Assembly (NCBI RefSeq): GCF_019924635.1
Contig: NZ_CP065037.1
Location: 1,488,001-1,552,000 of the forward strand
DNA: 64,000 nt
Source: Leifsonia sp. ZF2019
GTDB lineage: Bacteria; Actinomycetota; Actinomycetes; Actinomycetales; Microbacteriaceae
Direction of reading: 5' to 3'
Below, in pieces: positions 27,369 through 37,492 of the stretch; position 1 is the first letter of the stretch; the number at the start of each line of letters is the position of its first letter. The notes beneath the pieces were generated by a model, which saw nothing but the letters and a program-made list of their open reading frames with translations, ran no database searches and was not told the origin of the DNA. The position numbers were made by a program, and so were the translations under genes.

Positions 27369-28445
27369 ATGTTCGAATCGGTGAACGGCCTCATCGCCGA
27401 GCACGACGACCTCCAGCAGCAGCTGTCCGATCCGGAGCTGCACAGCGACCCCGTCCGCTCGAAGAAGGTGAACCGCCGCTACGCCGAGCTCTCGCGCATC
27501 GTGGCCTCGTACAACGAGTGGAAGCAGCTGACCGACGACCTGGAGGCCGCCCGCGAGCTCGCCGCGGAGGACGCCGCGTTCGCCGAGGAGATCCCCGGCC
27601 TCGAGCGATCGCTGGAGGAGTCGAGCGAGAGGCTGCGCCGCCTGCTCATCCCGCGCGACCCCAACGACAGCCGGGACGTCATCATGGAGATCAAGATGGG
27701 CGAGGGCGGGGCGGAGTCCGCGCTGTTCGCCGGAGACCTCCTGCGCATGTACCTCCACTACGCCGACTCCAAGCGTTGGAAGGCCGAGATCATCGAGCAG
27801 ACCTCCAGCGACCTGGGCGGCGTCAAGGATGTGCAGGTGGCGTTCAAGGGCAGCTCCAGCGACCCGGCGGAGGGGGTGTGGGCGCACCTCAAGTACGAAG
27901 GCGGCGTGCACCGCGTCCAGCGTGTGCCCGCGACCGAGTCGCAGGGGCGCATCCACACCTCCGCCGCGGGCGTGCTCGTCTTCCCCGAGGTCGACGAGCC
28001 GGAGGAGGTCGACATCAACCCGAACGACCTCAAGATCGACGTGTTCCGTTCGTCCGGCCCCGGCGGACAGTCCGTCAACACGACCGACTCCGCGGTGCGC
28101 ATCACGCATGTCCCGACCGGCATCGTCGTCTCGATGCAGAACGAGAAGAGCCAGCTCCAGAACCGCGAGGCCGCCATGCGCGTGCTGCGCGCGCGCCTGC
28201 TCGCCAAACAGCAGGAGGAGGCGGACGCCGAGGCCGCCGAGTTCCGCAAGGGCCAGATCCGCACCATGGATCGTTCCGAGCGTATCCGCACGTACAACTT
28301 CCCCGAGAACCGCATCGCGGACCACCGCACCGGCTACAAGGCCTACAACCTCGATGCGGTCATGAACGGCGCCCTCGAACCCGTCATCGAGTCCAACATC
28401 CTCGCCGACGAGGAGGCGCGCCTCGCCGATCTCGGCAACGACTGA
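27369..28445 (+). CDS. prfA: Peptide chain release factor 1
   Basis: A 358-aa class I release factor that recognises UAA and UAG. The catalytic GGQ lies in [17 protein letters not shown] (about residue 232). The anticodon-like PxT region is at [21 protein letters not shown], matching RF1 rather than RF2. The ATG at 27369 is preceded by GAGAAAG. In many actinobacteria rpmE (L31) precedes prfA and prmC follows; here neither is adjacent. Confidence 0.96.
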   Translation: MFESVNGLIAEHDDLQQQLSDPELHSDPVRSKKVNRRYAELSRIVASYNEWKQLTDDLEAARELAAEDAAFAEEIPGLERSLEESSERLRRLLIPRDPNDSRDVIMEIKMGEGGAESALFAGDLLRMYLHYADSKRWKAEIIEQTSSDLGGVKDVQVAFKGSSSDPAEGVWAHLKYEGGVHRVQRVPATESQGRIHTSAAGVLVFPEVDEPEEVDINPNDLKIDVFRSSGPGGQSVNTTDSAVRITHVPTGIVVSMQNEKSQLQNREAAMRVLRARLLAKQQEEADAEAAEFRKGQIRTMDRSERIRTYNFPENRIADHRTGYKAYNLDAVMNGALEPVIESNILADEEARLADLGND

Positions 28446-28512
28446 CCGGCGAGGCGGCTGACAATCGGCCGCCTCGGCGCTCCGGACCCCACTTCGGGCC
28501 GCCTCGGCGGGC

Positions 28513-29067
28513 TCAGATGTAGAGCGCCGGGTCGAGCCAGTCGTTTCCGGCGATCTGCTCGTGGCCCGAGCGCGGACGCGCGCGGGCGGGGACACCCATG
28601 AGCACGGAGTCGGCGGGGGCGTCCTTGGTGACGACCGCGTTGGCGCCGATCACGCTGCGCTCGCCGATCGTGATCGCACCGAGCACCTTCGCCCCCGCAC
28701 CGACGATGACGCCGTCGCGGATGGTGGGGTGGCGTTTGCCGTGACCGCTGCCGCGGCCGCCGAGCGTGACGCCGTGGTAAAGCATGACGTCGTCGCCGAT
28801 CCACGTGGTCTCGCCGATGACGACGCCCATGCCGTGGTCGATGAAGAAGCGGCGGCCGATGCGGGCGCCGGGGTGGATCTCGATGCCGGTGAGGAACCGG
28901 GCGAACTGCGAGAGGAGGCGGGCGGGCGTCAGCAGCCCGGCCCGCCACATCCGGTGGGCGACGCGGTACGTCCAGACCGCGTGGAGCCCCGAGTACGCCA
29001 GAGCGACCTCGGTGGTGTTCCGTGCGGCCGGGTCGTGCCGGCGTGCGTTGCGGATGTCCTCCCGCAT
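28513..29067 (-). CDS. cysE: Serine O-acetyltransferase
   Basis: A 184-aa left-handed beta-helix enzyme making O-acetylserine from serine and acetyl-CoA, the first step of cysteine synthesis. Hexapeptide repeats run from [19 protein letters not shown] through [17 protein letters not shown]; the catalytic His/Asp are in [12 protein letters not shown] and YHGVTLGG. It is the short EpsC/bacillus type. The ATG at 29067 is chosen because it begins the conserved REDI segment; a TTG at 29082 is possible. It lies 17 nt after cysK. Confidence 0.94.
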   Translation of the reverse strand: MREDIRNARRHDPAARNTTEVALAYSGLHAVWTYRVAHRMWRAGLLTPARLLSQFARFLTGIEIHPGARIGRRFFIDHGMGVVIGETTWIGDDVMLYHGVTLGGRGSGHGKRHPTIRDGVIVGAGAKVLGAITIGERSVIGANAVVTKDAPADSVLMGVPARARPRSGHEQIAGNDWLDPALYI

Positions 29068-29084
29068 TCGTCCGAAGGGCAACG

Positions 29085-30035
<951 letters not shown>

Positions 30036-30145
30036 GGCCTCTTCCTCGTGGCGGGATGGTACGGCGGACCGTGGATGGGGAGCGTCCTCCACTCTAATCC
30101 GCGCGCGTGCCCGTGAGCCGAACGTGACGATAGGCTCGGTGGGCC

Positions 30146-31036
30146 ATGCCTCCCGAGACCCCTGCCGCGACCCCCGGCCCTGCCTCCGTCCGCTCCGTCC
30201 TCGACCGTGTCGTCGCCGTGCTCTCGGCGGCGGGTGTGCCCGACCCCGATGTCGACGCCGAACTGCTCGTCGGCCACGTGCTCGGCGTGAGCCGTGGGCG
30301 CGTGCAGGCGCTCGCGATGATGGGGGAGCGACTCGAGGACGCCGAGGCGGAGCGCGTGCGCGAGCTGACGGAACGCCGTGCGGCCCGTGAGCCGCTGCAG
30401 CACATCACCGGCCGCGCCGCGTTCCGTTCGCTCGAGCTGAAAGTCGGACCGGGCGTCTTCGTGCCGCGCCCCGAGACGGAGGTGGTCGCCCAGTTCGCCA
30501 TCGACGCCCTGCGCTCGGTCGCGGCTCCCGAGCCGGTCGCGGTCGATCTCGGCACGGGGAGCGGCGCGATCGCCCTGGCGATGGCGACGGAGGTGCCGCA
30601 TGCCCGCGTCTTCGCCGTCGAGAACTCCCCGGAGGCGTTCGTCTGGACCCGGCGCAACGTCGACGAGTCCGGCGTCGCGAACCTGCGTCCCGTCTTCATC
30701 GATCTCGCCGATGCGCTCCCCGACCTCGACGGATCGGTCGACGTCGTGATCTCGAATCCGCCGTACGTCCCCGACGCCGCCATCCCACGCGACCCGGAGG
30801 TCCGCCTGTTCGACCCCGCGGCCGCGCTCTACGGCGGTCCGGACGGATTGGATGTCGTGCGGACCATCTCGCGCGTCGCGCAGCGTCTGCTGCGCCCGGG
30901 CGGCACGCTGGTGCTCGAGCACGGCGAACTGCAGGGCGCCGACATCCGTGCCCTGCTCACGGCCGACGGCTGGCGTGCAGCCGCCACGCACCGCGATCTG
31001 ACGACGCGCGACCGGGCGACGACCGCCCTGCGCTGA
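30146..31036 (+). CDS. prmC: Release factor glutamine methyltransferase
   Basis: A 296-aa SAM-dependent enzyme that methylates the GGQ glutamine of release factors. N-terminal helical domain, then PRPETE, the SAM motif [15 protein letters not shown] and the catalytic NPPY in [12 protein letters not shown] -10-like TAGGCT lies 9 nt before the ATG with no ribosome site, suggesting a very short leader. Its substrate gene prfA is 1.7 kb upstream, with cysEK between them. Confidence 0.93.
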   Translation: MPPETPAATPGPASVRSVLDRVVAVLSAAGVPDPDVDAELLVGHVLGVSRGRVQALAMMGERLEDAEAERVRELTERRAAREPLQHITGRAAFRSLELKVGPGVFVPRPETEVVAQFAIDALRSVAAPEPVAVDLGTGSGAIALAMATEVPHARVFAVENSPEAFVWTRRNVDESGVANLRPVFIDLADALPDLDGSVDVVISNPPYVPDAAIPRDPEVRLFDPAAALYGGPDGLDVVRTISRVAQRLLRPGGTLVLEHGELQGADIRALLTADGWRAAATHRDLTTRDRATTALR

Positions 31037-31046
31037 GCGGGCAGTG

Positions 31047-31658
31047 CTAGGCGACCAGCTCGCCGGCCCGCTCGACCGCGTCGAGCAGCCCGTCCGGCGT
31101 GCGGAAGAGGTGCGCCCGGATCCCGAGCGCGGCAGCGGATTCGACGTTCTCCACCATGTCGTCGGCGAAGAAGGTCTCCTCCGGACGCGCCCCGTAACGC
31201 TCCAGCACCCGCTCGTAGACCACCGGATCCGGCTTGCGCGCACCGTAGTCGGAGGAGGCGCGCAGGTGCTCGACGCCGAGGATGGGCACCAGCTCCGGAG
31301 CGAGCCGGCTCAGGCGTCGCGCGACCAGGGGGCCGTTGTTCGTCAGCAGGGTCGCGGTGCCGAGCTCCTGGGCGCGCTCGACGGCGCGCAGCGAGGTCGG
31401 CCACGGTGTCATCGCAGCGCCCCGGATGCGGAGGAAGTCCTCCTCGGAGACCGGGACGCGGAGGGCCGCCTGCAGGGCGTCCAGATACGCCGCCTCGTCG
31501 GCGAACGCGCCGGCCTCCGCCGCCCACTCGCCCTCGCGGTGCCACCAGCGCTCCCGCAGCTCGGCGAGGCTGAGACCCGTGAGCTGCGACATCCCGGCCA
31601 TGCGGGTGCGCCAGTCGTACTCGTAGAGCACGTTGTCCATGTCGAAGACGAACAGCAC
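31047..31658 (-). CDS. HAD family hydrolase (copy 1)
   Basis: A 203-aa haloacid-dehalogenase-fold phosphatase. Motif I is FVFDMDNVLYEYD at residues 3-15 (both Asp present), motif II TLLTNNG, motif III Lys in GARKPDP, and motif IV FFADDM. The helical cap begins at about residue 20. The GTG start lies 3 nt after the neighbouring HAD gene, with GGGAG 8 nt upstream. Likely a small phosphate ester is the substrate; nothing more can be said. It is a tandem paralogue of the next gene. Confidence 0.83.
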   Translation of the reverse strand: MLFVFDMDNVLYEYDWRTRMAGMSQLTGLSLAELRERWWHREGEWAAEAGAFADEAAYLDALQAALRVPVSEEDFLRIRGAAMTPWPTSLRAVERAQELGTATLLTNNGPLVARRLSRLAPELVPILGVEHLRASSDYGARKPDPVVYERVLERYGARPEETFFADDMVENVESAAALGIRAHLFRTPDGLLDAVERAGELVA

Positions 31659-31661
31659 GCG

Positions 31662-32294
31662 TCAGCGCTCCCGCTCGGCGAAGGCGTGGATGGCGTCGAG
31701 CAGGCCGTCGGTGTCGAATGTCCCGTCGTCCCGCTTGACGAAGTGGTGCGCGTGCATGCCGAGCTCGCGCGCGCCTTCGACGTTCGGCAGCGAGTCGTCG
31801 AACAGGATCGCGTCCTGCGGCTGCACGCCGAACCGGCCGAGCGCACGGGTGTAGATGCGGCGCTCCGGCTTGCGGGCGCCGAGCACGGCGGACACGAGGT
31901 CGTTGTCGCGCAGCACGTCGACGATCTCCGGAGTGAGCACCGGAAGGGAGTCCTTGAACGGGATCGGGTTGTTCGACAACAGCGACACCGTGCCGAGAGT
32001 CGCCGCCTCGCGCAGCGCGGCGATCGACCCCGCGATCGGCGTCATCGCGGCCTTCCTGGCCTCCTGCCACTGGGCGAGCGTCAGCCGCGCGCCGGTCACG
32101 TCGGCGAACGCCTCGAGGTACTCCTCGCTCGTCGCGTACTCGCCGATCTCGGCGGCTCGCTCATGCCCTCCCGCCCACCAGGTGGAGGCCAGACGGTACT
32201 GACTCACGCCGCTCAGCTCCGCCAGCTTCGGCAGCCGCCGGTGGAAGTCGTAGTCGTAGAGCGTCTTGTCGCAGTCGAAGAAGTAGACGTCCAT
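31662..32294 (-). CDS. HAD family hydrolase (copy 2)
   Basis: A 210-aa HAD phosphatase with motif I VYFFDCDKTLYDYDF at residues 3-17, motif II SLLSNNP, motif III Lys in GARKPERR and motif IV ILFDDSLPNVEGA. The FDxDxTLY form resembles Sdt1/pyrimidine 5'-nucleotidase-like HADs, but that is a weak guide. It shares overall layout with the downstream HAD gene (WWAGGHERAAE versus WWHREGEWAAE), so the pair arose by duplication. The start at 32294 is ATG; GATACT lies 7 nt before it, suggesting a leaderless transcript. Confidence 0.83.
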   Translation of the reverse strand: MDVYFFDCDKTLYDYDFHRRLPKLAELSGVSQYRLASTWWAGGHERAAEIGEYATSEEYLEAFADVTGARLTLAQWQEARKAAMTPIAGSIAALREAATLGTVSLLSNNPIPFKDSLPVLTPEIVDVLRDNDLVSAVLGARKPERRIYTRALGRFGVQPQDAILFDDSLPNVEGARELGMHAHHFVKRDDGTFDTDGLLDAIHAFAERER

Positions 32295-32348
32295 CGATAC
32301 CAGTATCGACCGTGGACGCAGGGAACCTTGCAGCGGCTCAACTATCAT
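32294..32348. promoter_or_regulatory. Divergent promoter region of the HAD pair and tsaC
   Basis: TCGATAC-CA-GTATCGA (32294-32309) is a perfect palindrome with a 2-nt centre. It covers the -10 (GATACT on the minus strand) and start point of the HAD transcript and may be an operator. TATCAT (32343-32348, plus strand) is the -10 for tsaC, 10 nt before the chosen ATG. Confidence 0.45.
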
Positions 32349-32358
32349 GGGTGCCGTC

Positions 32359-33078
32359 ATGGCACCCATCTACGACTGCTCGGTCGACTCCGAGCTCCTC
32401 TCCGGCATGCGTCTGGCCCGTTCGGCCATCGGTCGCGGCGAACTCGTCGTCATCCCCACGGACACGGTCTACGGCGTCGCCGCCGACGCGTTCTCGCCCG
32501 CCGCGGTGCAGCGGCTGCTGGACGCGAAGGGCCGCGGACGCCAGTCGCCGCCCCCCGTGCTCGTCCCCGGCATCCCCACCCTCGCCGCCCTCGCCGAGAC
32601 GGTGCCAGCGGAGGTCGACGCGCTCGTGAAGGCGTTCTGGCCCGGCGGCCTCACGATCGTGCTCCCCGCCGCCCCGTCCCTGGTCTGGGACCTGGGGGAG
32701 ACCCGCGGCACGGTCGCCCTGCGCATGCCGCAGGACACCATCGCCCTGGAACTGCTCTCCGAGACCGGCCCGCTCGCGGTCTCGTCCGCCAACCTCACCG
32801 GCCGTCCCGCCGCCCGCACCGCCGCGGAGGCCGAGGGGATGCTCGGCGACTCCGTGTCCGTGTACCTCGACGGGGGAGAGGCGGGCTCGTCGTACGAGCG
32901 TGTGGAGGGCAAGGACTCCTCCTCCACGATCGTCGACGCCACCGCGCTCGCCGCCGGTGCGGGCAAGCTCCGCATCCTCCGCCACGGCGTGATCTCCGTC
33001 GAGCGGCTGCGCGAGGTCGTCGGCGACGCCCTCGAGGCGGGCGCCGACGCCGCGGCGGACGCCACCACGGACAGCTGA
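32359..33078 (+). CDS. tsaC: L-threonylcarbamoyladenylate synthase (YrdC/Sua5 domain)
   Basis: A 239-aa enzyme making threonylcarbamoyl-AMP for the t6A modification of ANN-decoding tRNAs. The YrdC fold is shown by GELVVIPTDTVYGVAADAF, the KGRGRQSPPPVLV substrate loop, FWPGGLTIVLP, VALRMPQD and LAVSSANLTGRPA. The ATG at 32359 is used because an earlier in-frame ATG at 32347 falls inside the -10 box. It precedes wecA by 3 nt; the tsaC-wecA-atp order is widespread in actinobacteria. Confidence 0.92.
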   Translation: MAPIYDCSVDSELLSGMRLARSAIGRGELVVIPTDTVYGVAADAFSPAAVQRLLDAKGRGRQSPPPVLVPGIPTLAALAETVPAEVDALVKAFWPGGLTIVLPAAPSLVWDLGETRGTVALRMPQDTIALELLSETGPLAVSSANLTGRPAARTAAEAEGMLGDSVSVYLDGGEAGSSYERVEGKDSSSTIVDATALAAGAGKLRILRHGVISVERLREVVGDALEAGADAAADATTDS

Positions 33079-33081
33079 GCC

Positions 33082-34350
33082 GTGACCCTCCTCCTCGTCC
33101 TCGCCCTGATCTCGGCCGTCATCACGTTCGGGATGTCGCTCGTCGTCTACAAGCTGAGCCTGAAGTACCGGCTGTACCCGAAGATCCGGGAGCGCGACGT
33201 GCACACGCGGCCGACTCCGCGGCTCGGCGGCATCGCGATGTTCCTCGGCATCCTGGTCGCGGTCGGGGTCTCGTGGCTGCTGTCGAGCCAGTTCGGGGTG
33301 CTGTCGCTGATCTTCTCGGACAGCGGGCCCATCCTGGCGATCCTCGGCGGGAGCCTGCTGATCGTGGTGATCGGTGTGGCGGACGACATCTGGGACCTCG
33401 ACTGGATGACCAAGCTCGCCGGCCAGTTCGTCGCCGCAGGGCTGATCGGCTGGCTGGGCGGGGTGCAGATCCTCTCGCTCCCGATCGGCGGCCTCACGGT
33501 CGGATCGCCGATCATGAGCATCGTCATCACCCTGTTCGCCATCGTGCTGGTGATGAACGCCATCAACTTCATCGACGGGCTCGACGGCCTCGTCGCCGGC
33601 GTCGCGCTCATCGCCAACGGCACGTTCCTCATCTACACGTATCTGCTCCAGCGCGAGATCAGCCCGCAGAACTACTTCAGCCTCGCCGGGGTGATCGCCG
33701 CCATCCTGGTCGGGGCCTGCGCGGGCTTCCTCCCGCTCAACTGGCACCCCGCGAAGATGTTCATGGGCGACGCCGGGGCCTTGCTGATCGGCCTCCTGAT
33801 GGCGACGTCGGCCATCTCGGTCACGGGCACGATCAACCCGGAGACGCTGCAGACCCTCGGCCGATCGAGCCTCGTCCCGGCGTTCATCCCGATCATCCTG
33901 CCGTTCGCGGTGCTCATCGTTCCGCTGCTCGACTTCGGCCTCGCCGTCGTCCGCCGCCTGCGCGCGGGCAAGTCGCCGTTCAGCGCCGACCGCAAGCATC
34001 TCCACCACCGGCTGCTCGACATGGGGCACTCGCACCTGCACGCGGTGCTCATCTTCTACGCGTGGACCGCTGTCGTCTCGATCGGCTCCCTGCTGTTCTT
34101 CTTCGACCCGTACTGGATGGCGATCGTCTTCCTCGCCGTCGGGCTCGTCGTGTGCACGGTCTTCACGCTCGCGCCCCTCAGCCGCCGCAAGCTGACGGAG
34201 GCCGCCGCCGAGCTCGCACCCGCGGGCACGGAGGAGGCGGCCGAGACCGCCCGTTTCGACCAGCTCGACGCCGCCAGCGAGCGGCACCCCTATTCCGACC
34301 CGACGCCCGCCGTCGGGCCGTCCGCCCCCACCTCCGAGGAGTCCCGATGA
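33082..34350 (+). CDS. wecA: Polyprenyl-phosphate GlcNAc-1-phosphate transferase (MraY/WecA family)
   Basis: A 422-aa integral membrane enzyme with about ten helices that transfers GlcNAc-1-phosphate from UDP-GlcNAc to a polyprenyl phosphate, starting cell-wall glycan or teichoic-type polymers. Conserved elements: RPTPRLGGIAMF, VADDIWDLDW, NAINFIDGLDGLVAG, MFMGDAGALLIG and the HLHHRLLDMGHSH loop typical of the WecA branch. The C-terminal 50 residues are acidic and disordered. The GTG start lacks a strong ribosome site. It overlaps the next gene by ATGA. Confidence 0.93.
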   Translation: MTLLLVLALISAVITFGMSLVVYKLSLKYRLYPKIRERDVHTRPTPRLGGIAMFLGILVAVGVSWLLSSQFGVLSLIFSDSGPILAILGGSLLIVVIGVADDIWDLDWMTKLAGQFVAAGLIGWLGGVQILSLPIGGLTVGSPIMSIVITLFAIVLVMNAINFIDGLDGLVAGVALIANGTFLIYTYLLQREISPQNYFSLAGVIAAILVGACAGFLPLNWHPAKMFMGDAGALLIGLLMATSAISVTGTINPETLQTLGRSSLVPAFIPIILPFAVLIVPLLDFGLAVVRRLRAGKSPFSADRKHLHHRLLDMGHSHLHAVLIFYAWTAVVSIGSLLFFFDPYWMAIVFLAVGLVVCTVFTLAPLSRRKLTEAAAELAPAGTEEAAETARFDQLDAASERHPYSDPTPAVGPSAPTSEESR

Positions 34351-34838
34351 CCGACCACCAGGACGGCGCCCCCGCGCCCCGGCCGGCCACGCCCGCCCAG
34401 CCCACCTCCACGCCCGTGCTGAAGGACGTGCTCAAGTACGGCCTCATCCTCGCGCTGGTGATCGCCGTCGTCGGCGCGCTGCTCGGCGGGATCTTCGCCG
34501 GATGGATCGGCGTGACCAGTGCGCTCATCGGCACGGTGATGGCGGCCGTCTTCCTCGGGATCACGGCCGTCAGCATTCTGATCGCCAACCGCTTCATCGG
34601 GTCCGACCTCTTCGTCGGGCTGTTCTTCGGCATCGTCCTCGGCGGCTGGATCCTCAAGTTCGTGCTGTTCCTGGTGCTGGCGATCCTGCTGCGCGACCAG
34701 TCGTGGATCAACTCGACGGTGCTGTTCCTGAGCCTGATCGCCGGGGTGATCGGCTCCCTCGTCGTCGACATGATCGTCGTCTTCCGGTCCCGCGTCCCCT
34801 ACGTGAGCGATGTCACCCTGCCGGGGGAGAAGCAGTGA
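34347..34838 (+). CDS. AtpI-like membrane protein preceding the ATP synthase operon
   Basis: A 163-aa protein with a Pro-rich cytoplasmic N-terminus and four predicted membrane helices (YGLILALVIAVVGALLGG, LIGTVMAAVFLGITAVSIL, LFVGLFFGIVLGGWILKFVLFL, LFLSLIAGVIGSLVVDMIVV). Its place between wecA and atpB and its size match the conserved actinobacterial protein in the AtpI position, which in other bacteria helps c-ring assembly. Sequence identity with true AtpI is too low to judge by eye. The ATG overlaps the wecA stop. Confidence 0.75.
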   Translation: MTDHQDGAPAPRPATPAQPTSTPVLKDVLKYGLILALVIAVVGALLGGIFAGWIGVTSALIGTVMAAVFLGITAVSILIANRFIGSDLFVGLFFGIVLGGWILKFVLFLVLAILLRDQSWINSTVLFLSLIAGVIGSLVVDMIVVFRSRVPYVSDVTLPGEKQ

Positions 34839-34854
34839 GCCGTATCCGATTCGT

Positions 34855-35011
34855 TACACTGCGAAAACTCTTGTAGAGTTGTCAGTGATCCCCCACCCGA
34901 ACGCGCTTTCACGCTTCACCGGCGCTCGGTCTCGGGTGTACCCATGTTCGTCGTCGCGAGGGCCTGAGGCTCGACGCCCCGAAACAGGAGATAGCGCTGC
35001 TAGCTAACGCT
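34855..35011 (+). promoter_or_regulatory. atp operon promoter region and leader
   Basis: Two -10 candidates: TACACT (34855-34860) and TAGAGT (34874-34879). The second lies in the short palindrome AACTC-TTGTA-GAGTT. The leader of about 125 nt can form CACCCGA/TCGGGTG pairing and ends with AGGAG at 34986-34990, 6 nt before a CTG that is in frame with atpB. Confidence 0.5.
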
Positions 35012-35809
35012 GTGAACCTGCTGGTCCAGGCCGCAAGCTCCGATGATGGAAGCTTCACCGGCCCCTCGATCAACGAGTTCTTCCCCCCGACCCTGTTCAC
35101 CATCGGCGGACTCGAGTTCAACCGCATCATCGTGGTCCGGCTCATCGCCCTTCTCGCGCTGATCCTGGTCTTCTGGCTCGGCACCCGCAAGATGAAGCTG
35201 ATCCCCGGCCGGTTCCAGTCGGTGGTCGAGATGGGTCTCGACTTCGTGCGCGTGAACATCGCGGAGGACCTCCTGGGCAAGAAGGACGGCCGCCGGTTCC
35301 TTCCCCTGCTGACCACCATCTTCTTCATGGTGCTGTTCTTCAACCTGACGGGCATCATCCCGTTCCTGAACATCGCGGGCACCTCGGTCATCGCGCTCCC
35401 GCTGCTGCTGGCGGTCGTCGCGTACATCGCCTTCATCTACGCCGGCATCAAGAAGAGCCCGAAGAACTTCTTCAAGAACGCGCTCTTCCCGCCCGGCGTG
35501 CCGTGGTTCCTCTACATCATCGTGACGCCGATCGAGTTCGTCTCGACGTTCATCCTGCGGCCGGTGACGCTCACGCTCCGACTCCTGATGAACATGGTCG
35601 TGGGCCACCTCCTCCTCGTCCTGTTCTTCACGGCGACGTCGTTCTTCTTCTTCACCGCGGGCAGCTGGTGGTCGCTCTTCGGAGTCGGCACCTTCGCCTT
35701 CGGCTTCGTCTTCACCCTGTTCGAGATCCTGGTCGCAGTCCTGCAGGCCTACGTCTTCGCACTGCTCACCGCTGTCTACATTCAGCTCGCAGTCGCCGAG
35801 GAACACTAA
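35012..35809 (+). CDS. atpB: ATP synthase subunit a
   Basis: A 265-aa Fo subunit a that forms the proton half-channels. The essential arginine is in TLTLRLLMNMVVGH; PPTLFTIGG, FFNLTGIIPFLN and FALLTAVYIQLAVAEEH are typical. The GTG at 35012 is the first ordinary start codon, but its ribosome site is 21 nt away; a CTG at 34997 has AGGAG 6 nt upstream and would add five residues (LLANA). It is the first of eight genes in the order a-c-b-delta-alpha-gamma-beta-epsilon. Confidence 0.95.
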   Translation: MNLLVQAASSDDGSFTGPSINEFFPPTLFTIGGLEFNRIIVVRLIALLALILVFWLGTRKMKLIPGRFQSVVEMGLDFVRVNIAEDLLGKKDGRRFLPLLTTIFFMVLFFNLTGIIPFLNIAGTSVIALPLLLAVVAYIAFIYAGIKKSPKNFFKNALFPPGVPWFLYIIVTPIEFVSTFILRPVTLTLRLLMNMVVGHLLLVLFFTATSFFFFTAGSWWSLFGVGTFAFGFVFTLFEILVAVLQAYVFALLTAVYIQLAVAEEH

Positions 35810-36082
<273 letters not shown>

Positions 36083-36111
36083 TCCTCTTTTCTCTCTAGT
36101 TAGGAGGAACG

Positions 36112-36663
36112 ATGCTCAAGAGTGTCGTCATCGCCGCCGCGGAGGAGCACAACCCGCTCATTCCCGCGTGGCCTGACATCATCGGGTCGCTGATCTGCTT
36201 CATCGTCATCCTGTTCTTCTTCTGGAAGCTCGTCCTTCCGCGCATGAAGAAGATGCTCGATGAGCGCGCAGCAGCGATCGAGGGCAACATCGCGAAGGCC
36301 GACGAGGCCCAGCACAAGGCCGAGGCGCTGCTCGAGGAGTACACCGCGCAGCTCGCCGACGCCCGTGCCGAGGCCGCGAAGATCCGCGAGACGGCCCGCA
36401 CCGACGGTCAGAAGATCGTCGCAGAGGCCAAGGACACCGCGACGGCCGAGGCCGCCCGTGTGACCGCGACCGCTCAGGCGCAGATCGAAGCCGAGCGGCA
36501 GACCGCCCTGGTGTCGCTGCGCACCGAGGTCGGCTCGCTCGCGATCGACCTCGCCTCGGGCGTGGTCGGGGAGGCGCTCACCGACGACAAGAAGTCGCAG
36601 GCGATCGTCGACCGCTTCCTCGCGGACCTCGAGACCAGCGAGAAGGCAGGGTCGAGCAAGTAA
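36112..36663 (+). CDS. atpF: ATP synthase subunit b
   Basis: A 183-aa Fo peripheral stalk protein: one N-terminal membrane helix (IIGSLICFIVILFFFWKLV, residues 23-41) followed by a long charged coiled coil rich in Ala, Glu and Lys that reaches F1. The length is normal for the family, with no delta fusion as seen in mycobacteria. The ATG follows TAGGAGG. The stop shares one base with atpH (TAATG). Confidence 0.96.
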   Translation: MLKSVVIAAAEEHNPLIPAWPDIIGSLICFIVILFFFWKLVLPRMKKMLDERAAAIEGNIAKADEAQHKAEALLEEYTAQLADARAEAAKIRETARTDGQKIVAEAKDTATAEAARVTATAQAQIEAERQTALVSLRTEVGSLAIDLASGVVGEALTDDKKSQAIVDRFLADLETSEKAGSSK

Positions 36664-37454
36664 TGGGAAGCGCCACCAGAGAAGCATTGGCCCGCTCCGT
36701 CTCGGCTCTGTCCGGGCTCGGGGCCAAGGCCGATCTGGCGACGGCTGAAGACCTGTTCGCCGCAGGACGAGTCGTCGCCGACTCCGCCCAGCTCCGTGCG
36801 GTCCTCAGCGACCCCTCGGCCGACCCGGCCGGGAAGACCGCGCTCGTGCAGCGCATCTTCGGTTCGCTCTCCGCCCCGGCGGTCGAGCTGCTGGTCTCCG
36901 TCGCCTCCGGCCGCTGGTCAGGGCAGGACGACCTGCTCGACGCCGTGGAGGAGCTGGGGATCCGGTCGATCGCCGCGTCTGCGCCCCGCAACCTCGACAT
37001 CGCGGCCGAGCTGTTCGCGTTCGGAGGGGCCGTGACCTCCGACGCGGAGCTCGAGCTCGCGCTGCGCAGCAAGCTCGCGGCGCCCGAGGCCAAGGCCGCG
37101 CTCGTCGATCGGCTGCTCGAGGGCAAGGCGTCCGCCCAGACGGTCGCCATCGTGCGCCAGCTGGTGCTCCAGCCGCGCGGCCGCAGCATTCGCGAGTCGC
37201 TCCGGTCGGCTGCCCGGATCGTGGCGGCGCAGGACGGCCGCACCATCGCGACGGTCATCACCGCGCAGCCGCTGGCTGCCGCTCAGGCGGAGCGCCTGCG
37301 CAGCACCCTGGCCGCGAAGTACGGCGACCTCAAGCTCAACCTGGTCGTCGACCCGACGATCATCGGAGGACTGCGCGTCCAGATCGGCGACGACGTCATC
37401 GACGGCAGCATCGCCTCGCGCCTCTCCGAACTTCGACTTCAGCTGGCGGGCTGA
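36663..37454 (+). CDS. atpH: ATP synthase subunit delta
   Basis: A 263-aa F1 subunit that joins the peripheral stalk to the alpha3beta3 head. The N-terminal six-helix bundle is duplicated in length compared with E. coli delta (177 aa), as is common in actinobacteria; the conserved C-terminal part is [20 protein letters not shown]...[22 protein letters not shown]. It starts within the atpF stop codon and is followed by atpA after 38 nt. Confidence 0.95.
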   Translation: MGSATREALARSVSALSGLGAKADLATAEDLFAAGRVVADSAQLRAVLSDPSADPAGKTALVQRIFGSLSAPAVELLVSVASGRWSGQDDLLDAVEELGIRSIAASAPRNLDIAAELFAFGGAVTSDAELELALRSKLAAPEAKAALVDRLLEGKASAQTVAIVRQLVLQPRGRSIRESLRSAARIVAAQDGRTIATVITAQPLAAAQAERLRSTLAAKYGDLKLNLVVDPTIIGGLRVQIGDDVIDGSIASRLSELRLQLAG

Positions 37455-37492
37455 CCGCCCTCTATACGAGAAACCCAGGTAGGGAACTAACG

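Noticed and set aside
32347..32349. Earlier ATG for tsaC
   Set aside because: It lies inside the TATCAT -10 hexamer, so the transcript cannot contain it.
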